From Clostridiales bacterium (lineage in GTDB: Bacteria; Bacillota; Clostridia; Lachnospirales; Cellulosilyticaceae), in the NCBI GenBank assembly GCA_019418225.1, contig DYCF01000043.1, forward strand, positions 1-43,752: DNA of 43,752 nucleotides. The letters run 5' to 3'. Positions within the stretch are counted from its first letter, which is position 1, and each line of letters begins with the position of its first letter. A program made the translations under genes and the position numbers. The notes under the pieces were generated by a model. That model did no database searches. It worked only from the letters and a program-made list of their open reading frames with translations, and was not told where the DNA came from. Shown piece after piece: positions 1-7,689 of this stretch.

Positions 1-76
1 ATACATAAGCACCTACTGGTAACTTTCTTTTAGCTCCCATAATTTCTGTTGTTTCATATCCATTCCACTTTTTCAT
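1..76 (-). CDS. Phage protein, N-terminal fragment
   Basis: The first 25 codons of a gene that continues beyond the left edge. It starts at ATG 74-76 and reads MKKWNGYETTEIMGAKRKLP, then VGAYV. An AGGAG-type ribosome binding site lies in the tail of the upstream nuclease gene, whose stop codon begins three bases away, so the two are translationally close. Many phage recombination modules have a small DUF669-like or ssDNA-binding protein in this place, and its opening residues look like this one. That identification is only a guess from 25 residues. Confidence 0.5.
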   Translation of the reverse strand, partial: MKKWNGYETTEIMGAKRKLPVGAYV

Positions 77-78
77 TT

Positions 79-603
79 TTATATTTCTCCTCTTTTTAAT
101 AGTTCTCTTAAGTTGTAAATTAGTGTTTTATATATAAAGTCACCACTATAGGTGCTATCTTTCATAAAAGTAACATGCAAGTTATACCTTGCCTCAAAGG
201 CTTTAAGGGTAGCCATAAAACGTTTTTTGTCATAACCTGTATTGTAGTTACCCAAAAGAATATCCTCATAACTCGCATTTTCTATGAGTAAATAAATCAT
301 CCCTTTTGCCCTCTGAAACTCTGCCTCGATACGCTCTCGCCCTTGCGTGAAATTACCACTTAACTCATTCAAATTAGCCTTGCGTTCTATGGCGCATGTG
401 TTCTGCAAGTAATAGGGCTTGTGCAGGTGTGGTAAATCTACTTTGAGTGTATAATCTCCTGTGTCTACCTTTTCATAACAATAAGGTATTTTATGTCTGT
501 CAAAATAACCTATAATGTGCTCACACTTCTGCTCTCTTGTATCCACTACCACAACAGCACGCTTTAAAATCTCGTTTATTTCTTTATCTGTGTACTTAAA
601 CAT
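79..603 (-). CDS. ERCC4/XPF-type nuclease domain protein (phage)
   Basis: A 174-residue single-domain protein with the ERCC4 (XPF/Mus81) nuclease signature: VDTREQK at 20-26, GDY at 49-51 and ERK at 73-75. These acidic and lysine residues form the metal-dependent active site in this family. There is no helicase or helix-hairpin-helix part, as is usual for phage versions. The start is supported by GGAG eight bases upstream. It follows the P-loop ATPase with a one-base gap and precedes the partial gene at 1-76, so it belongs to one early phage operon. It probably cuts branched or flapped DNA during phage recombination or replication. The nuclease fold is well supported and the substrate is inferred. 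Confidence 0.8.
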   Translation of the reverse strand: MFKYTDKEINEILKRAVVVVDTREQKCEHIIGYFDRHKIPYCYEKVDTGDYTLKVDLPHLHKPYYLQNTCAIERKANLNELSGNFTQGRERIEAEFQRAKGMIYLLIENASYEDILLGNYNTGYDKKRFMATLKAFEARYNLHVTFMKDSTYSGDFIYKTLIYNLRELLKRGEI

Positions 604-604
604 C

Positions 605-1243
605 CTAGTACTCCTCTAATACCTTCAAAACTGGCACAATGTCATTATCAATCTCATCTTCTTCAAAAGCTCCAAAGGGTGTTTTAGCTGTGGAATTATT
701 GCTGTGTGTTTCAAAGATATATCTGCCATTCTTACATTTAGCCAGTAGTACCACATTAAATTTAGACTCCGGTACCAATTTATTCAGCTTCTTACCTGTG
801 GTTTTCATACGTGTCCATGTATACCCATCATCCGTATGCTCTGTTTCACTGTGAGCTGTATAAATAATGGTTAAATCATCCCTTAAACTACTGACAATAT
901 CTAAAATGTTATAGACATACGTCACTAAATCCATCCACTTATCAAAGCCTTTCTCCTTAGACCTTCTCATTTCTTCGCCTACCATAATGCCATTTAAGGT
1001 ATCTATTACAATGTATTTCATATCCGTTTTTTCACTGATTCCCTTCATAAGTGCTAAGACTTTATTAGGATCATCTGTGGCAATGTAATTTTTATTTTCG
1101 CTATTATATTGCTGCCTAAATCCACGCCATGCACTTTTCTTTTTATCTGCATCTATAAAATAAGTCTCCTGTGGATTTAAGTTTCTTAAAGACGTTGTTT
1201 TTCCTGCTCCTGATTCACCTATAATACATATTGCTTTAGCCAT
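605..1243 (-). CDS. Phage P-loop nucleotide-binding protein (RecA-like/Sak4-like ATPase)
   Basis: A 212-residue ATPase with an N-terminal Walker A motif, GESGAGKTT, at 9-17 and a Walker B-like strand, YIVID, at 77-81. The opening GESGAGKTTSLRNL followed by IDADKK is typical of the phage nucleotide-binding protein family, which includes Sak4-like RecA-core proteins that help single-strand annealing. It starts at ATG with AGGAGG nine bases upstream. It sits between the Gam-like gene and the ERCC4 nuclease gene, which fits a recombination module. The family call is firm; a Sak4-like annealing role is inferred from context. Confidence 0.8.
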   Translation of the reverse strand: MAKAICIIGESGAGKTTSLRNLNPQETYFIDADKKKSAWRGFRQQYNSENKNYIATDDPNKVLALMKGISEKTDMKYIVIDTLNGIMVGEEMRRSKEKGFDKWMDLVTYVYNILDIVSSLRDDLTIIYTAHSETEHTDDGYTWTRMKTTGKKLNKLVPESKFNVVLLAKCKNGRYIFETHSNNSTAKTPFGAFEEDEIDNDIVPVLKVLEEY

Positions 1244-1263
1244 TACTATTCCTCCTAATACTT

Positions 1264-1791
1264 CTAGTACTTAATCTCTAATTCTTCTGATTTTACAACC
1301 ACACCTAATCCATCTATCTCAAGCATTTCACCTGTTTGGGTGTCTATGATATTCTCATCTTCAATAACAAGATTCTTTTTAAAGTCAGCCCATTTAAAAG
1401 ATAAGACTTCTTTCTTATTAATAAGCTCTTCTCTATTATTCTTCTGTGCCCACTCTAAGAGCTTAGTTGCATCTTTTTCAAAATCTAATTTAGATTTCTT
1501 CACTACCACATCTCCATTAATAAGCTGCACTTTTCTTTGAGTCTTTGTTTCACTTTGTGGTACTTGTTCAAATAGCTCTCTTAAATATCTTTCTTTTTCT
1601 TCCTTTTGAGCTTTAAAGTAAAATTGCTTTTCCTCAAACTTATCTTTTAATCTTTCAACTTGCATTTTAAACATGGCTTCTAGCTCTGCAATCTTTGTAT
1701 CTAGTTCCATAATATCTTCAACTAAGTTATCCATTTCTACTTTTACTTCTAATGCTCTTTGATCTATATCTAATACTGCTTTTCTACTCAT
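1264..1791 (-). CDS. Gam-like host-nuclease inhibitor family protein (Gp157-like)
   Basis: A 175-residue protein. Residues about 13-70 form a charged coiled coil, followed by a short beta-rich domain containing KTQRKVQLINGD and a C-terminal acidic tail. This layout matches phage Gam/Gp157-type proteins, which bind DNA ends and protect them from host exonucleases such as RecBCD or AddAB. The start has AAAGGAG eight bases upstream and overlaps the stop of the 67-residue gene before it by eight bases, so the two are translationally coupled. Next to an ATPase and a nuclease, a role in phage DNA recombination is likely. The function is inferred by family resemblance only. Confidence 0.65.
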   Translation of the reverse strand: MSRKAVLDIDQRALEVKVEMDNLVEDIMELDTKIAELEAMFKMQVERLKDKFEEKQFYFKAQKEEKERYLRELFEQVPQSETKTQRKVQLINGDVVVKKSKLDFEKDATKLLEWAQKNNREELINKKEVLSFKWADFKKNLVIEDENIIDTQTGEMLEIDGLGVVVKSEELEIKY

Positions 1792-1987
1792 TGTCTTTCT
1801 CCTTTAAACCAATATCATCAAGTAATTTACACTTAATCACATATTGTGCTGCTAAAACATCTTCCTCACAAAGATAATCCATAACTTCTTTAAAAAGGCT
1901 TTTATATCTTTCAATCTTCCACTTCAATATTGCATTCTCTACTGTAAGCTCTGCGTGTTCATTTAATAGTTTGCTTGTAAATTCCAT
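1784..1987 (-). CDS. Small phage protein of unknown function
   Basis: A 67-residue protein with a strong AGGAGG ribosome binding site six bases before its ATG. It overlaps the following Gam-like gene by eight bases. Residues 1-35 are predicted to be helical (NEHAELTVENAILKWKIERY) and the rest is charged with two cysteines. I recognise no domain. Its place between the regulator and the recombination genes makes it an early phage gene. Coding is supported by the ribosome binding site and the operon overlap. Confidence 0.6.
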   Translation of the reverse strand: MEFTSKLLNEHAELTVENAILKWKIERYKSLFKEVMDYLCEEDVLAAQYVIKCKLLDDIGLKEKDNE

Positions 1988-1998
1988 AGCCTTTCCTC

Positions 1999-2193
1999 CT
2001 ACATCTCAAATAAGTATTCAATGCTGAGGTGTGGAAAATAAACCTCTTTAATTTGCATTGCTTCATTTAAAGTAAAGTGACTTTTGCCATTCATCTTACC
2101 TGAGATAGTTGCTTCTCTTACTTTTAGAAGTCTTGCAAAGTCTTTTGCTCGTACATTGTATCTACTCATTTCTGCTCTTAAGTTTCTTAACAT
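1999..2193 (-). CDS. Small XRE/Cro-like helix-turn-helix regulator (phage)
   Basis: A 64-residue single-domain DNA-binding protein. Residues 14-45 (VRAKDFARLLKVREATISGK and the helix after it) fit the XRE/Cro helix-turn-helix: a helix, a turn, and a recognition helix beginning at about ATISGKMNG. It ends IEYLFEM, as many small phage regulators do. The ribosome binding site is weak (AGGT). It is the first gene of the early operon, and a set of four 22-bp repeats lies upstream. The simplest model is a Cro- or Rep-like protein that binds those repeats and sets early transcription. That pairing is inferred. Confidence 0.7.
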   Translation of the reverse strand: MLRNLRAEMSRYNVRAKDFARLLKVREATISGKMNGKSHFTLNEAMQIKEVYFPHLSIEYLFEM

Positions 2194-2271
2194 TTCTTTT
2201 ACCTACTTTCGTTTTTTAGTGCTGTGCTTTCGCTACAAGAACATAATAAAAGTTAAATTTGTACTGGAAAT

Positions 2272-2359
2272 GAGCCGTTTTAAAGCCTTTTTTGAGCCGT
2301 TCTTGAACCTGATATGAGCCGTTTTTAAACCTTTTGTAAGCCATTTTTTAACCCTTTAT
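2272..2359. repeat. Four direct repeats with an exact 22-bp period
   Basis: Units start at 2272, 2294, 2316 and 2338. Each opens with GAGCCGT (AAGCCAT in the last unit), followed by a T/A-rich stretch and an AACC- or AGCC-type core. The spacing is exactly 22 bases, or two helical turns, so the conserved faces line up on one side of the DNA. They lie between the integrase terminator and the phage regulator gene. They could be operators for that regulator, iterons of a replication origin, or integrase or excisionase arm sites. Confidence 0.8.
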
Positions 2360-2375
2360 GAAGGAATAAAAATGG

Positions 2376-2409
2376 TAAAAAAATAGAGCTAAGCATTTTA
2401 TATGCTTAA
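2376..2409 (-). terminator. Rho-independent terminator after the integrase gene
   Basis: TAAGCAT at 2390-2396 pairs with ATGCTTA at 2402-2408. On the minus strand the hairpin is followed by GCTCTATTTTTTT. It lies about 20 bases after the integrase stop codon and separates integrase transcription from the early operon. Confidence 0.75.
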
Positions 2410-2428
2410 CCCTTCATATGCTGTGTTT

Positions 2429-3415
2429 TTAGCGATGTCTCATTTTAGCTAATGGACTGAAATTTTGATATCCTTGTCTAATATCTTCATCTGTTAAATC
2501 TAAATACGCTTTTTCTGTTACCTCTACGCTGCTATGCCCTAGTATTTGACTTAGTGTAAATATATTCCCTCCATTCATCAAGAATCTCTTTGCAAAATTA
2601 TTTCTTAATGTATGTGGAGATACATTTTTAAGTTCTATTCTTTTGCAGTAATTTCTAAAATTCTTTTCGTAAATATGATTTGTAAATGGATTTCCTTTAT
2701 GGGTTGTAAATAGGTACTCACTATTAGTATAAATATCTTTATATTTCAACCATCTCTTAAGGAGCACATTCATTTCATTTGAAAAGTACACCATTCTATC
2801 TTTTTTCCCTTTTGTGTTCTGAGCTGGTAAAAAAATAACCCTCTTTACTAAGTCCGCATCTTCTATCTTTATAAGTAGACATTCAGTAATTCGCATTCCT
2901 GTATCCATTAGTAAATTAGTTATTATATAATCTCGATACTCAACATATTTTGATAGATCAAAGACTCTAAGTAACATCTTAAATTGTGTATCTGTAATAA
3001 AGTCTTTTGCTCGTCTAGGATTATGTGCCTCTTTTATTTTCATTGCACAATTCTTCTTGACTAATTGAAATTCTACACAATAGGTTAAGAATGCTCTTAT
3101 ATTTCTTAAGTAATTGTTTACTGTACTCGTGGATACTCTCTTTCCTAAATCCGTTCTATTATGTGGCTTATTAATATTCTTTGTATATTCATCTGTAACT
3201 ACTGTATATTTGCCTCTATTCTTCACATATGAAAGATACTCTACAACTATCTTTTCATTAACCTTTTTAATATCAGTAATCTTATGTGTATCCTCACAAT
3301 ACTTTGCAAACATCCTTAAAGTTTGTTCGTATGATTTAATTGTTTTTACCGACAAACCTTTGGTTCGACAGTATACTAAATAGTCTTCAATTTGAAAGAA
3401 AAACTCGTTAAACAT
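2429..3415 (-). CDS. Tyrosine recombinase / phage integrase
   Basis: A 328-residue site-specific recombinase. Residues about 1-115 form an N-terminal SAM-like core-binding domain and 135-325 the catalytic domain. The catalytic set is visible: R175 in DTGMRITE, a likely K in KGKKDRM at about 205, HTLR with H268 and R271, H294 in LGHSS, and the nucleophile Y304 in KAYLDLT. It is close in size to XerC/XerD but has a longer N-terminal region, as phage or integrative-element integrases do. It starts at ATG with AGGAGG nine bases upstream. It is the gene nearest the spo0A 3' end, the usual position for an integrase beside its attachment site. Confidence 0.9.
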   Translation of the reverse strand: MFNEFFFQIEDYLVYCRTKGLSVKTIKSYEQTLRMFAKYCEDTHKITDIKKVNEKIVVEYLSYVKNRGKYTVVTDEYTKNINKPHNRTDLGKRVSTSTVNNYLRNIRAFLTYCVEFQLVKKNCAMKIKEAHNPRRAKDFITDTQFKMLLRVFDLSKYVEYRDYIITNLLMDTGMRITECLLIKIEDADLVKRVIFLPAQNTKGKKDRMVYFSNEMNVLLKRWLKYKDIYTNSEYLFTTHKGNPFTNHIYEKNFRNYCKRIELKNVSPHTLRNNFAKRFLMNGGNIFTLSQILGHSSVEVTEKAYLDLTDEDIRQGYQNFSPLAKMRHR

Positions 3416-3420
3416 GCAAA

Positions 3421-3469
3421 AATCCTCCTAATCATTGGTAACATATCTAACCAATAAATTAAAAGGATT
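3421..3469. other. Nested inverted repeat at the integrase promoter/att side
   Basis: An outer pair, AATCCT (3421-3426) with AGGATT (3464-3469), encloses an inner pair, ATTGGT (3434-3439) with ACCAAT (3450-3455). The outer left arm contains the integrase ribosome binding site. It may be an integrase or excisionase binding site or a hairpin that limits integrase translation. There is no evidence to choose between these. Confidence 0.4.
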
Positions 3470-3513
3470 TATAGCTTTTATCTTAAGAAATTTATCGGGT
3501 TTACTACCCTAAA

Positions 3514-3534
3514 ATCTGCTATTAGTGCAATAAA
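3514..3534 (-). repeat. Diverged copy of the spo0A 3' end (candidate att remnant)
   Basis: On the minus strand these 21 bases match spo0A positions 3618-3638 at 18 of 21 sites. The three differences are all at third codon positions, so both copies encode FIALIAD. The surrounding reading frame gives MHFYAFIALIAD, then diverges and stops at about 3480. It lies between spo0A and the integrase gene, where an attachment-site scar is expected. See findings. Confidence 0.7.
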
Positions 3535-3587
3535 CGCGTAAAAGTGCATCTATTTGCAAATCGCTCTACCTCTTGTGGCTCAACACT

Positions 3588-4418
3588 TTATCCCACTTGC
3601 ATTTCAAGGCGAAGTCTATCTGCAATTAGTGCGATGAATTCGCTATTTGTTGGTTTCCCTTTACCATTATTTACTGTATAACCAAATAACATATCGATTG
3701 TATCCATTTTACCTCTTGACCATGCAACTTCGATTGCGTGACGAATGGCACGTTCTACGCGGCTTGGTGTGGTGTTGTATTGTTTTGCAATATTAGGATA
3801 AAGTTGTTTCGTGATAGAGTTTAAGATATCCATATCATTAATAACCATAATAATCGCATCTCTTAAGTATTGATAACCTTTAATATGTGCTGGTACACCG
3901 ATTTCATGAATTACACTTGTAACTTGTGTTTCTAAATTATGTGCTGTTGGCATACCTTTTGACTTTGGTAATAATTGTGTACTTGCTGCTGCAACTTGTA
4001 CTGAAGCTGTAATAGGTGCTGTTACCTTGCTTACTGCTGTAGCTTTTAGCTGACGAATACGATTAATAAGTGTGTCCATGTCAAATGGTTTTACAATATA
4101 ATATTCTGCACCTAAAGAAAGTGCACGTTCTGTAATCTTGTCTTGTCCTACTGCTGAAAGCATAATAAAAAGTGGTCGTTTTTCAAAAGTCATTGTTGCC
4201 ACACGTTCTAATACCCCAATACCATCTAAATAAGGCATAATAACATCCAATATTACAATATCTGGCTGTTCTTCTTCAATAAGTGTACAAGCCTCTTCAC
4301 CATTAGCTGCTACATTCACAACTTCCATATCTTCCTGTCTATTTATAAATTCTTTTAAAATATCAGAAAAGTCCTTATTATCATCTGCAATTAGTATTTT
4401 CATTTTTGACTCTAACAA
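3588..4418 (-). CDS. spo0A: Sporulation master response regulator Spo0A
   Basis: A 276-residue transcription factor that starts sporulation when phosphorylated. Residues 6-125 are the receiver domain: acidic pocket D12-D13, phospho-acceptor D58 in IVILDVIMP, and K110 in IVKPFD. A linker of about 40 residues rich in Ala, Thr and Pro follows. The C-terminal DNA-binding domain covers about 160-276 and includes TPSRVERAIRHAIEVAWSRG. The likely start is TTG 4416-4418, which has GGGGGG six to seven bases upstream; an internal ATG five codons later is the alternative. The tail ends RLRLEMQVG, and its last codons lie beside the integrated element. It follows spoIVB, the conserved order. Confidence 0.97.
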   Translation of the reverse strand: MLESKMKILIADDNKDFSDILKEFINRQEDMEVVNVAANGEEACTLIEEEQPDIVILDVIMPYLDGIGVLERVATMTFEKRPLFIMLSAVGQDKITERALSLGAEYYIVKPFDMDTLINRIRQLKATAVSKVTAPITASVQVAAASTQLLPKSKGMPTAHNLETQVTSVIHEIGVPAHIKGYQYLRDAIIMVINDMDILNSITKQLYPNIAKQYNTTPSRVERAIRHAIEVAWSRGKMDTIDMLFGYTVNNGKGKPTNSEFIALIADRLRLEMQVG

Positions 4419-4471
4419 AAATATCCCCCCATTAGCTTATATTTTTAATTTTTATAACATTTATACTATTC

Positions 4472-4499
4472 ATTATACCCTATCATAAAAAAAAATCAA
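4472..4499 (-). promoter_or_regulatory. Sigma-A-type promoter for spo0A
   Basis: TTGATT (4494-4499), a 16-base spacer and TATAAT (4472-4477), read on the minus strand about 55 bases before the spo0A start. It suggests vegetative expression independent of spoIVB. I saw no clear Spo0A box next to it. Confidence 0.65.
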
Positions 4500-4540
4500 T
4501 ACCAATATTTGTAATATTTATTTTATTTTTACATATATTT

Positions 4541-5824
4541 CTATCTTTTATCATTATTAAGCATATTCTCAATAAAAATTCCATATCCTCGCGTAGGGTC
4601 TTGGATAAATACATGGGTCACAGCACCGACTAATTTGTCATCTTGTATAATAGGACTACCACTCATTCCTTGCACAATGCCGCTTGTTAATGACAAGAGT
4701 TTTTCATCTGTGATTTTAATTACCATACCTTTTGAAGGCGCGCTACTATACTTTGTAACCTTTTGAATCTCAACGTCATAACGCTGTGGTCCATCTTGGG
4801 TTAAATCAGCTAAAATACTTGCTTTTCCCTCATGAACTTCATCTTGAAAAGCAATAGGCATTGGTGAAAAACTAAGCTCTTCTGTAAAACTGTCATTTAA
4901 CGTCCCAAATATACCTAGCGGCGTATTATCTAAAACTTCTCCATAAACATCTTTATCATAATCTATAATACCACTTATTTCTCCTGGCTGCCCTTTTGCC
5001 CCTTTTTTTATTTGCGTGATATTTGTATTTACAATATCTCCTTCTCGAATAGGCATTAATTTTTTTGTTTCTGAATCGGTAATCCCATGCCCTAATGCCC
5101 CAAATTCACCTGTTTTAGGTGCTACATAAGTAATGGTGCCTATTCCTTGTATACTATCTCTAATCCATAACCCAATTTTATAAACATCATCTGAAGGAGA
5201 ATACATAGGTGTAAGTGTTTCTTCTATTATTTCATCATTACGCTTTAATGTGACTTTAATAGGTTTGCCTTTAGATGCCTCTACAGCTTTCTTTAAATCC
5301 TCTTTTTCTTCTAATGCCTTATCATTACAGCTTAAAATAATATCACCAGGTTCTATAATTCCCTTACAAGGTGAACTATTCTTGCCATCGGTCTCAAAAC
5401 TTCCCACACCTAAAACTAAAATGCCGTCCATATTGACACGAATACCTACAATTTCGCCACAGGGAATGACCTCTTCATAAGGTACAGCTTCTACTGATAC
5501 TGTCTTGAGTGGAATAAGGCCAAAAAATGAAAGCTTTACATCCAAACTCCCTTCATCCTCTACCCGCATATAAAAAGGTTTACTTAAATTGACATTATCA
5601 TTCTGTATAGGTGTATGGTCTGCGTTTTCAAGCTGCAAGGTAGTATCGCTCTTAAAACTCGCCCTAAAAGGAATTGAGAAATTAAATAAATGTTCTTCTC
5701 CTGCAACGATACGGACTTGTGTAGGCAAACAAAAATATGAGATTAAAAAAGGACCACTAATCATAAGCGTGATCACAATTGTTATAATGCTTATAAAGAT
5801 AAGCTTTTTGCCTCTTGATTTCAT
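4541..5824 (-). CDS. spoIVB: SpoIVB peptidase (forespore signalling protease)
   Basis: A 427-residue serine protease of family S55. In sporulation it is secreted from the forespore and triggers processing of pro-sigma-K by SpoIVFB. A single membrane anchor lies at 9-31. A PDZ domain covers about 115-210, with the ligand-binding region around GSFETDGKNSSPCKGIIEPG. The peptidase domain follows, with H246 in GALGHGITD and the serine motif GMSGSP at 386-391. Length matches the family. The start has AGGATG about eight bases upstream. It lies between recN and spo0A, as in most Clostridia and Bacilli. Confidence 0.95.
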   Translation of the reverse strand: MKSRGKKLIFISIITIVITLMISGPFLISYFCLPTQVRIVAGEEHLFNFSIPFRASFKSDTTLQLENADHTPIQNDNVNLSKPFYMRVEDEGSLDVKLSFFGLIPLKTVSVEAVPYEEVIPCGEIVGIRVNMDGILVLGVGSFETDGKNSSPCKGIIEPGDIILSCNDKALEEKEDLKKAVEASKGKPIKVTLKRNDEIIEETLTPMYSPSDDVYKIGLWIRDSIQGIGTITYVAPKTGEFGALGHGITDSETKKLMPIREGDIVNTNITQIKKGAKGQPGEISGIIDYDKDVYGEVLDNTPLGIFGTLNDSFTEELSFSPMPIAFQDEVHEGKASILADLTQDGPQRYDVEIQKVTKYSSAPSKGMVIKITDEKLLSLTSGIVQGMSGSPIIQDDKLVGAVTHVFIQDPTRGYGIFIENMLNNDKR

Positions 5825-5918
5825 GTATTCACATCCTACTTTTTTCTACTGTCATATTTTTAAGTTAACCTTTTTGCAAGGCATTTATACAGTTTAGAGA
5901 AAAATATGTTGAAAATAT

Positions 5919-5968
5919 AAAAAGCTACTCTAGGTAGGATGAAATTTCCTTCCCTAGAGTAGCTTTTT
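5919..5968 (-). terminator. Strong terminator after recN
   Basis: A perfect 16-bp stem (5919-5934 with 5953-5968) reading AAAAAGCTACTCTAGG and its complement. It is flanked by A and T runs, so it can act in both directions. It ends the long nusB-to-recN gene block and isolates spoIVB. Confidence 0.9.
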
Positions 5969-5982
5969 GGTGTTATATTTAT

Positions 5983-7668
5983 TTAACATGTTTGTTTGTA
6001 GTGATTTGCTAACGTTTTGATTTCTGCCGCGCTTTGAAGGGTATTTTGCGTAACAATTCCCCCCATCAGTCTACAGAGCTCTTCATGAATTTTTTCTTCA
6101 GTTAATTCTTCTAAGTGCGTTGTAGTACGCTCACCATCTACACACTTCTCAATGAGATAGTGTGTATCGCCCATAGCAGCAATTTGTGGTAAGTGGGTAA
6201 TACATAAAACCTGACGGTCTTTTGCAATCATTGCTAGCTTCTCAGCCACTTTCTGTGCAGCAATCCCACTAATACCTGTATCAATCTCATCAAAGATGAC
6301 TGTACTAATCGTATCGCCCATTACAAGCACTGTTTTAATCGCTAGCATTACCCTTGAAATCTCTCCACCTGAGGCAATTTTTGAAAGTGGGTGTAAATCA
6401 TCACCTAAGTTGGTACGAATTAAGAATTCCACTTCATTTTGCCCATGCATATTGAAGGTATCTAGTTCATTAATAGCTACTTCAAATTTAGCATATGGCA
6501 TTTGAAGATCATGTAAATGTCCATCAATCGCCACTTCTATTTTCTCAGCAATTTCTTTACGTCCTTTAGAAAGCACTGCTGCAAGTTCACCTAATTTATG
6601 TTCTAGATTTTCACGTTCTTCTAGTAAACGCTCTTTATTTTGCTCACCATCTAGAAGCTCTTCTAATTCTTTTTCACATTCTGTTTTATAAGCTAAAATT
6701 TCTTCAATGGAATTACCATATTTTTGTTTTAGACGATAAATTACATCTAAACGATTTTGAATTTCTAAAAGTAATTCAGGTGAATATTCTACTTCATCTG
6801 TATAGCGTCTAATCTGATAAGTAGCATCTTGAAGTTCTGCTTGGATAGATAAAAATTGATCATACAAACTTCTAATTTCAGCTGTAATATCACTAATGTC
6901 TTGGAGTGCATGAATTGCTTGTCCTAAAAGCAAAGTAGCACTTGCTTCGCGCTCTCCATCTAATAAATTATAAGACTTTTGACACTGTACCATGATTTTT
7001 TCTGCATGAGAAAGTACCTCGTATTGTTCCTTAAGATCTTCTTCTTCATGGGGTTTTAAGTTTGCTGCCTTAATCTCTTCTATTTGGAAACTGAGCATAT
7101 CACGCATTTGCAAACGCTTACGATCATTATCTCCAATCTTATCCAGAGCAGTTTTTACTTCTTGCCAGCGCTCATAGGTCTTTCGATAGTCGTCTTTTAC
7201 TGCTATGAAATCTTTTTCTCCAAAGCTGTCTAAAAGTCTTATATGTGTTGCAATATCTAGTAAAGATTGAGGTTCATGTTGTCCATGAACATCTATAAGT
7301 AATGTTGAAAGTTCCTTGACCACCTGACGCGTAGATGTTGTGCCATTGACCTTATAGTACGTACGCCCTGATTGATAAATACCTCTTTCAATGACAATCT
7401 CCTCATCCTCATAAGGAATACCCTGAGTCTCTAGGTACTTCAGTGCCATGCCCACTTTATCTTTAAATCCTAAAATAACAAAGGCATAATCTTGTCCTTT
7501 TCTAATAATTTGCTTAGAGGTGCGATTACCTATAGCAAATTGAATCGAATCAATAAGCATAGATTTACCAGCACCTGTTTCACCACTAAATATATTTAGT
7601 TTAGGATTAAGGCTGAGTTGTACCTCCTCAATAAGGGCAATATTATTAGCTTTTAAATAGGTTAACAC
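5983..7668 (-). CDS. recN: DNA repair protein RecN
   Basis: A 561-residue SMC-like ATPase that gathers DNA ends at double-strand breaks for RecA. The N-terminal half has Walker A, GETGAGKS, at about 29-36. Two coiled-coil arms follow (about 150-350). The C-terminal half has the ABC signature LSKIASGGEISRVMLAIK and Walker B VIFDEIDTGISG. The start is GTG 7666-7668 with AGGAGG ten bases upstream. It follows argR at a 21-base gap, the conserved argR-recN arrangement. Confidence 0.97.
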   Translation of the reverse strand: MLTYLKANNIALIEEVQLSLNPKLNIFSGETGAGKSMLIDSIQFAIGNRTSKQIIRKGQDYAFVILGFKDKVGMALKYLETQGIPYEDEEIVIERGIYQSGRTYYKVNGTTSTRQVVKELSTLLIDVHGQHEPQSLLDIATHIRLLDSFGEKDFIAVKDDYRKTYERWQEVKTALDKIGDNDRKRLQMRDMLSFQIEEIKAANLKPHEEEDLKEQYEVLSHAEKIMVQCQKSYNLLDGEREASATLLLGQAIHALQDISDITAEIRSLYDQFLSIQAELQDATYQIRRYTDEVEYSPELLLEIQNRLDVIYRLKQKYGNSIEEILAYKTECEKELEELLDGEQNKERLLEERENLEHKLGELAAVLSKGRKEIAEKIEVAIDGHLHDLQMPYAKFEVAINELDTFNMHGQNEVEFLIRTNLGDDLHPLSKIASGGEISRVMLAIKTVLVMGDTISTVIFDEIDTGISGIAAQKVAEKLAMIAKDRQVLCITHLPQIAAMGDTHYLIEKCVDGERTTTHLEELTEEKIHEELCRLMGGIVTQNTLQSAAEIKTLANHYKQTC

Positions 7669-7689
7669 CGTTAGATTGCCTCCTTAAAT

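Noticed and set aside
2194..2428. A CRISPR array from the 22-bp repeats
   Set aside because: The units are adjacent with no spacers, and only part of each unit is conserved.
3416..3587. A tRNA gene as the integration target
   Set aside because: No cloverleaf or T-loop sequence is present. The repeated core is protein-coding spo0A sequence.
5825..5918. A sigma-G promoter for spoIVB
   Set aside because: GTATA and TTAACTTA are suggestive, but they are too weak and too AT-rich to support a call.
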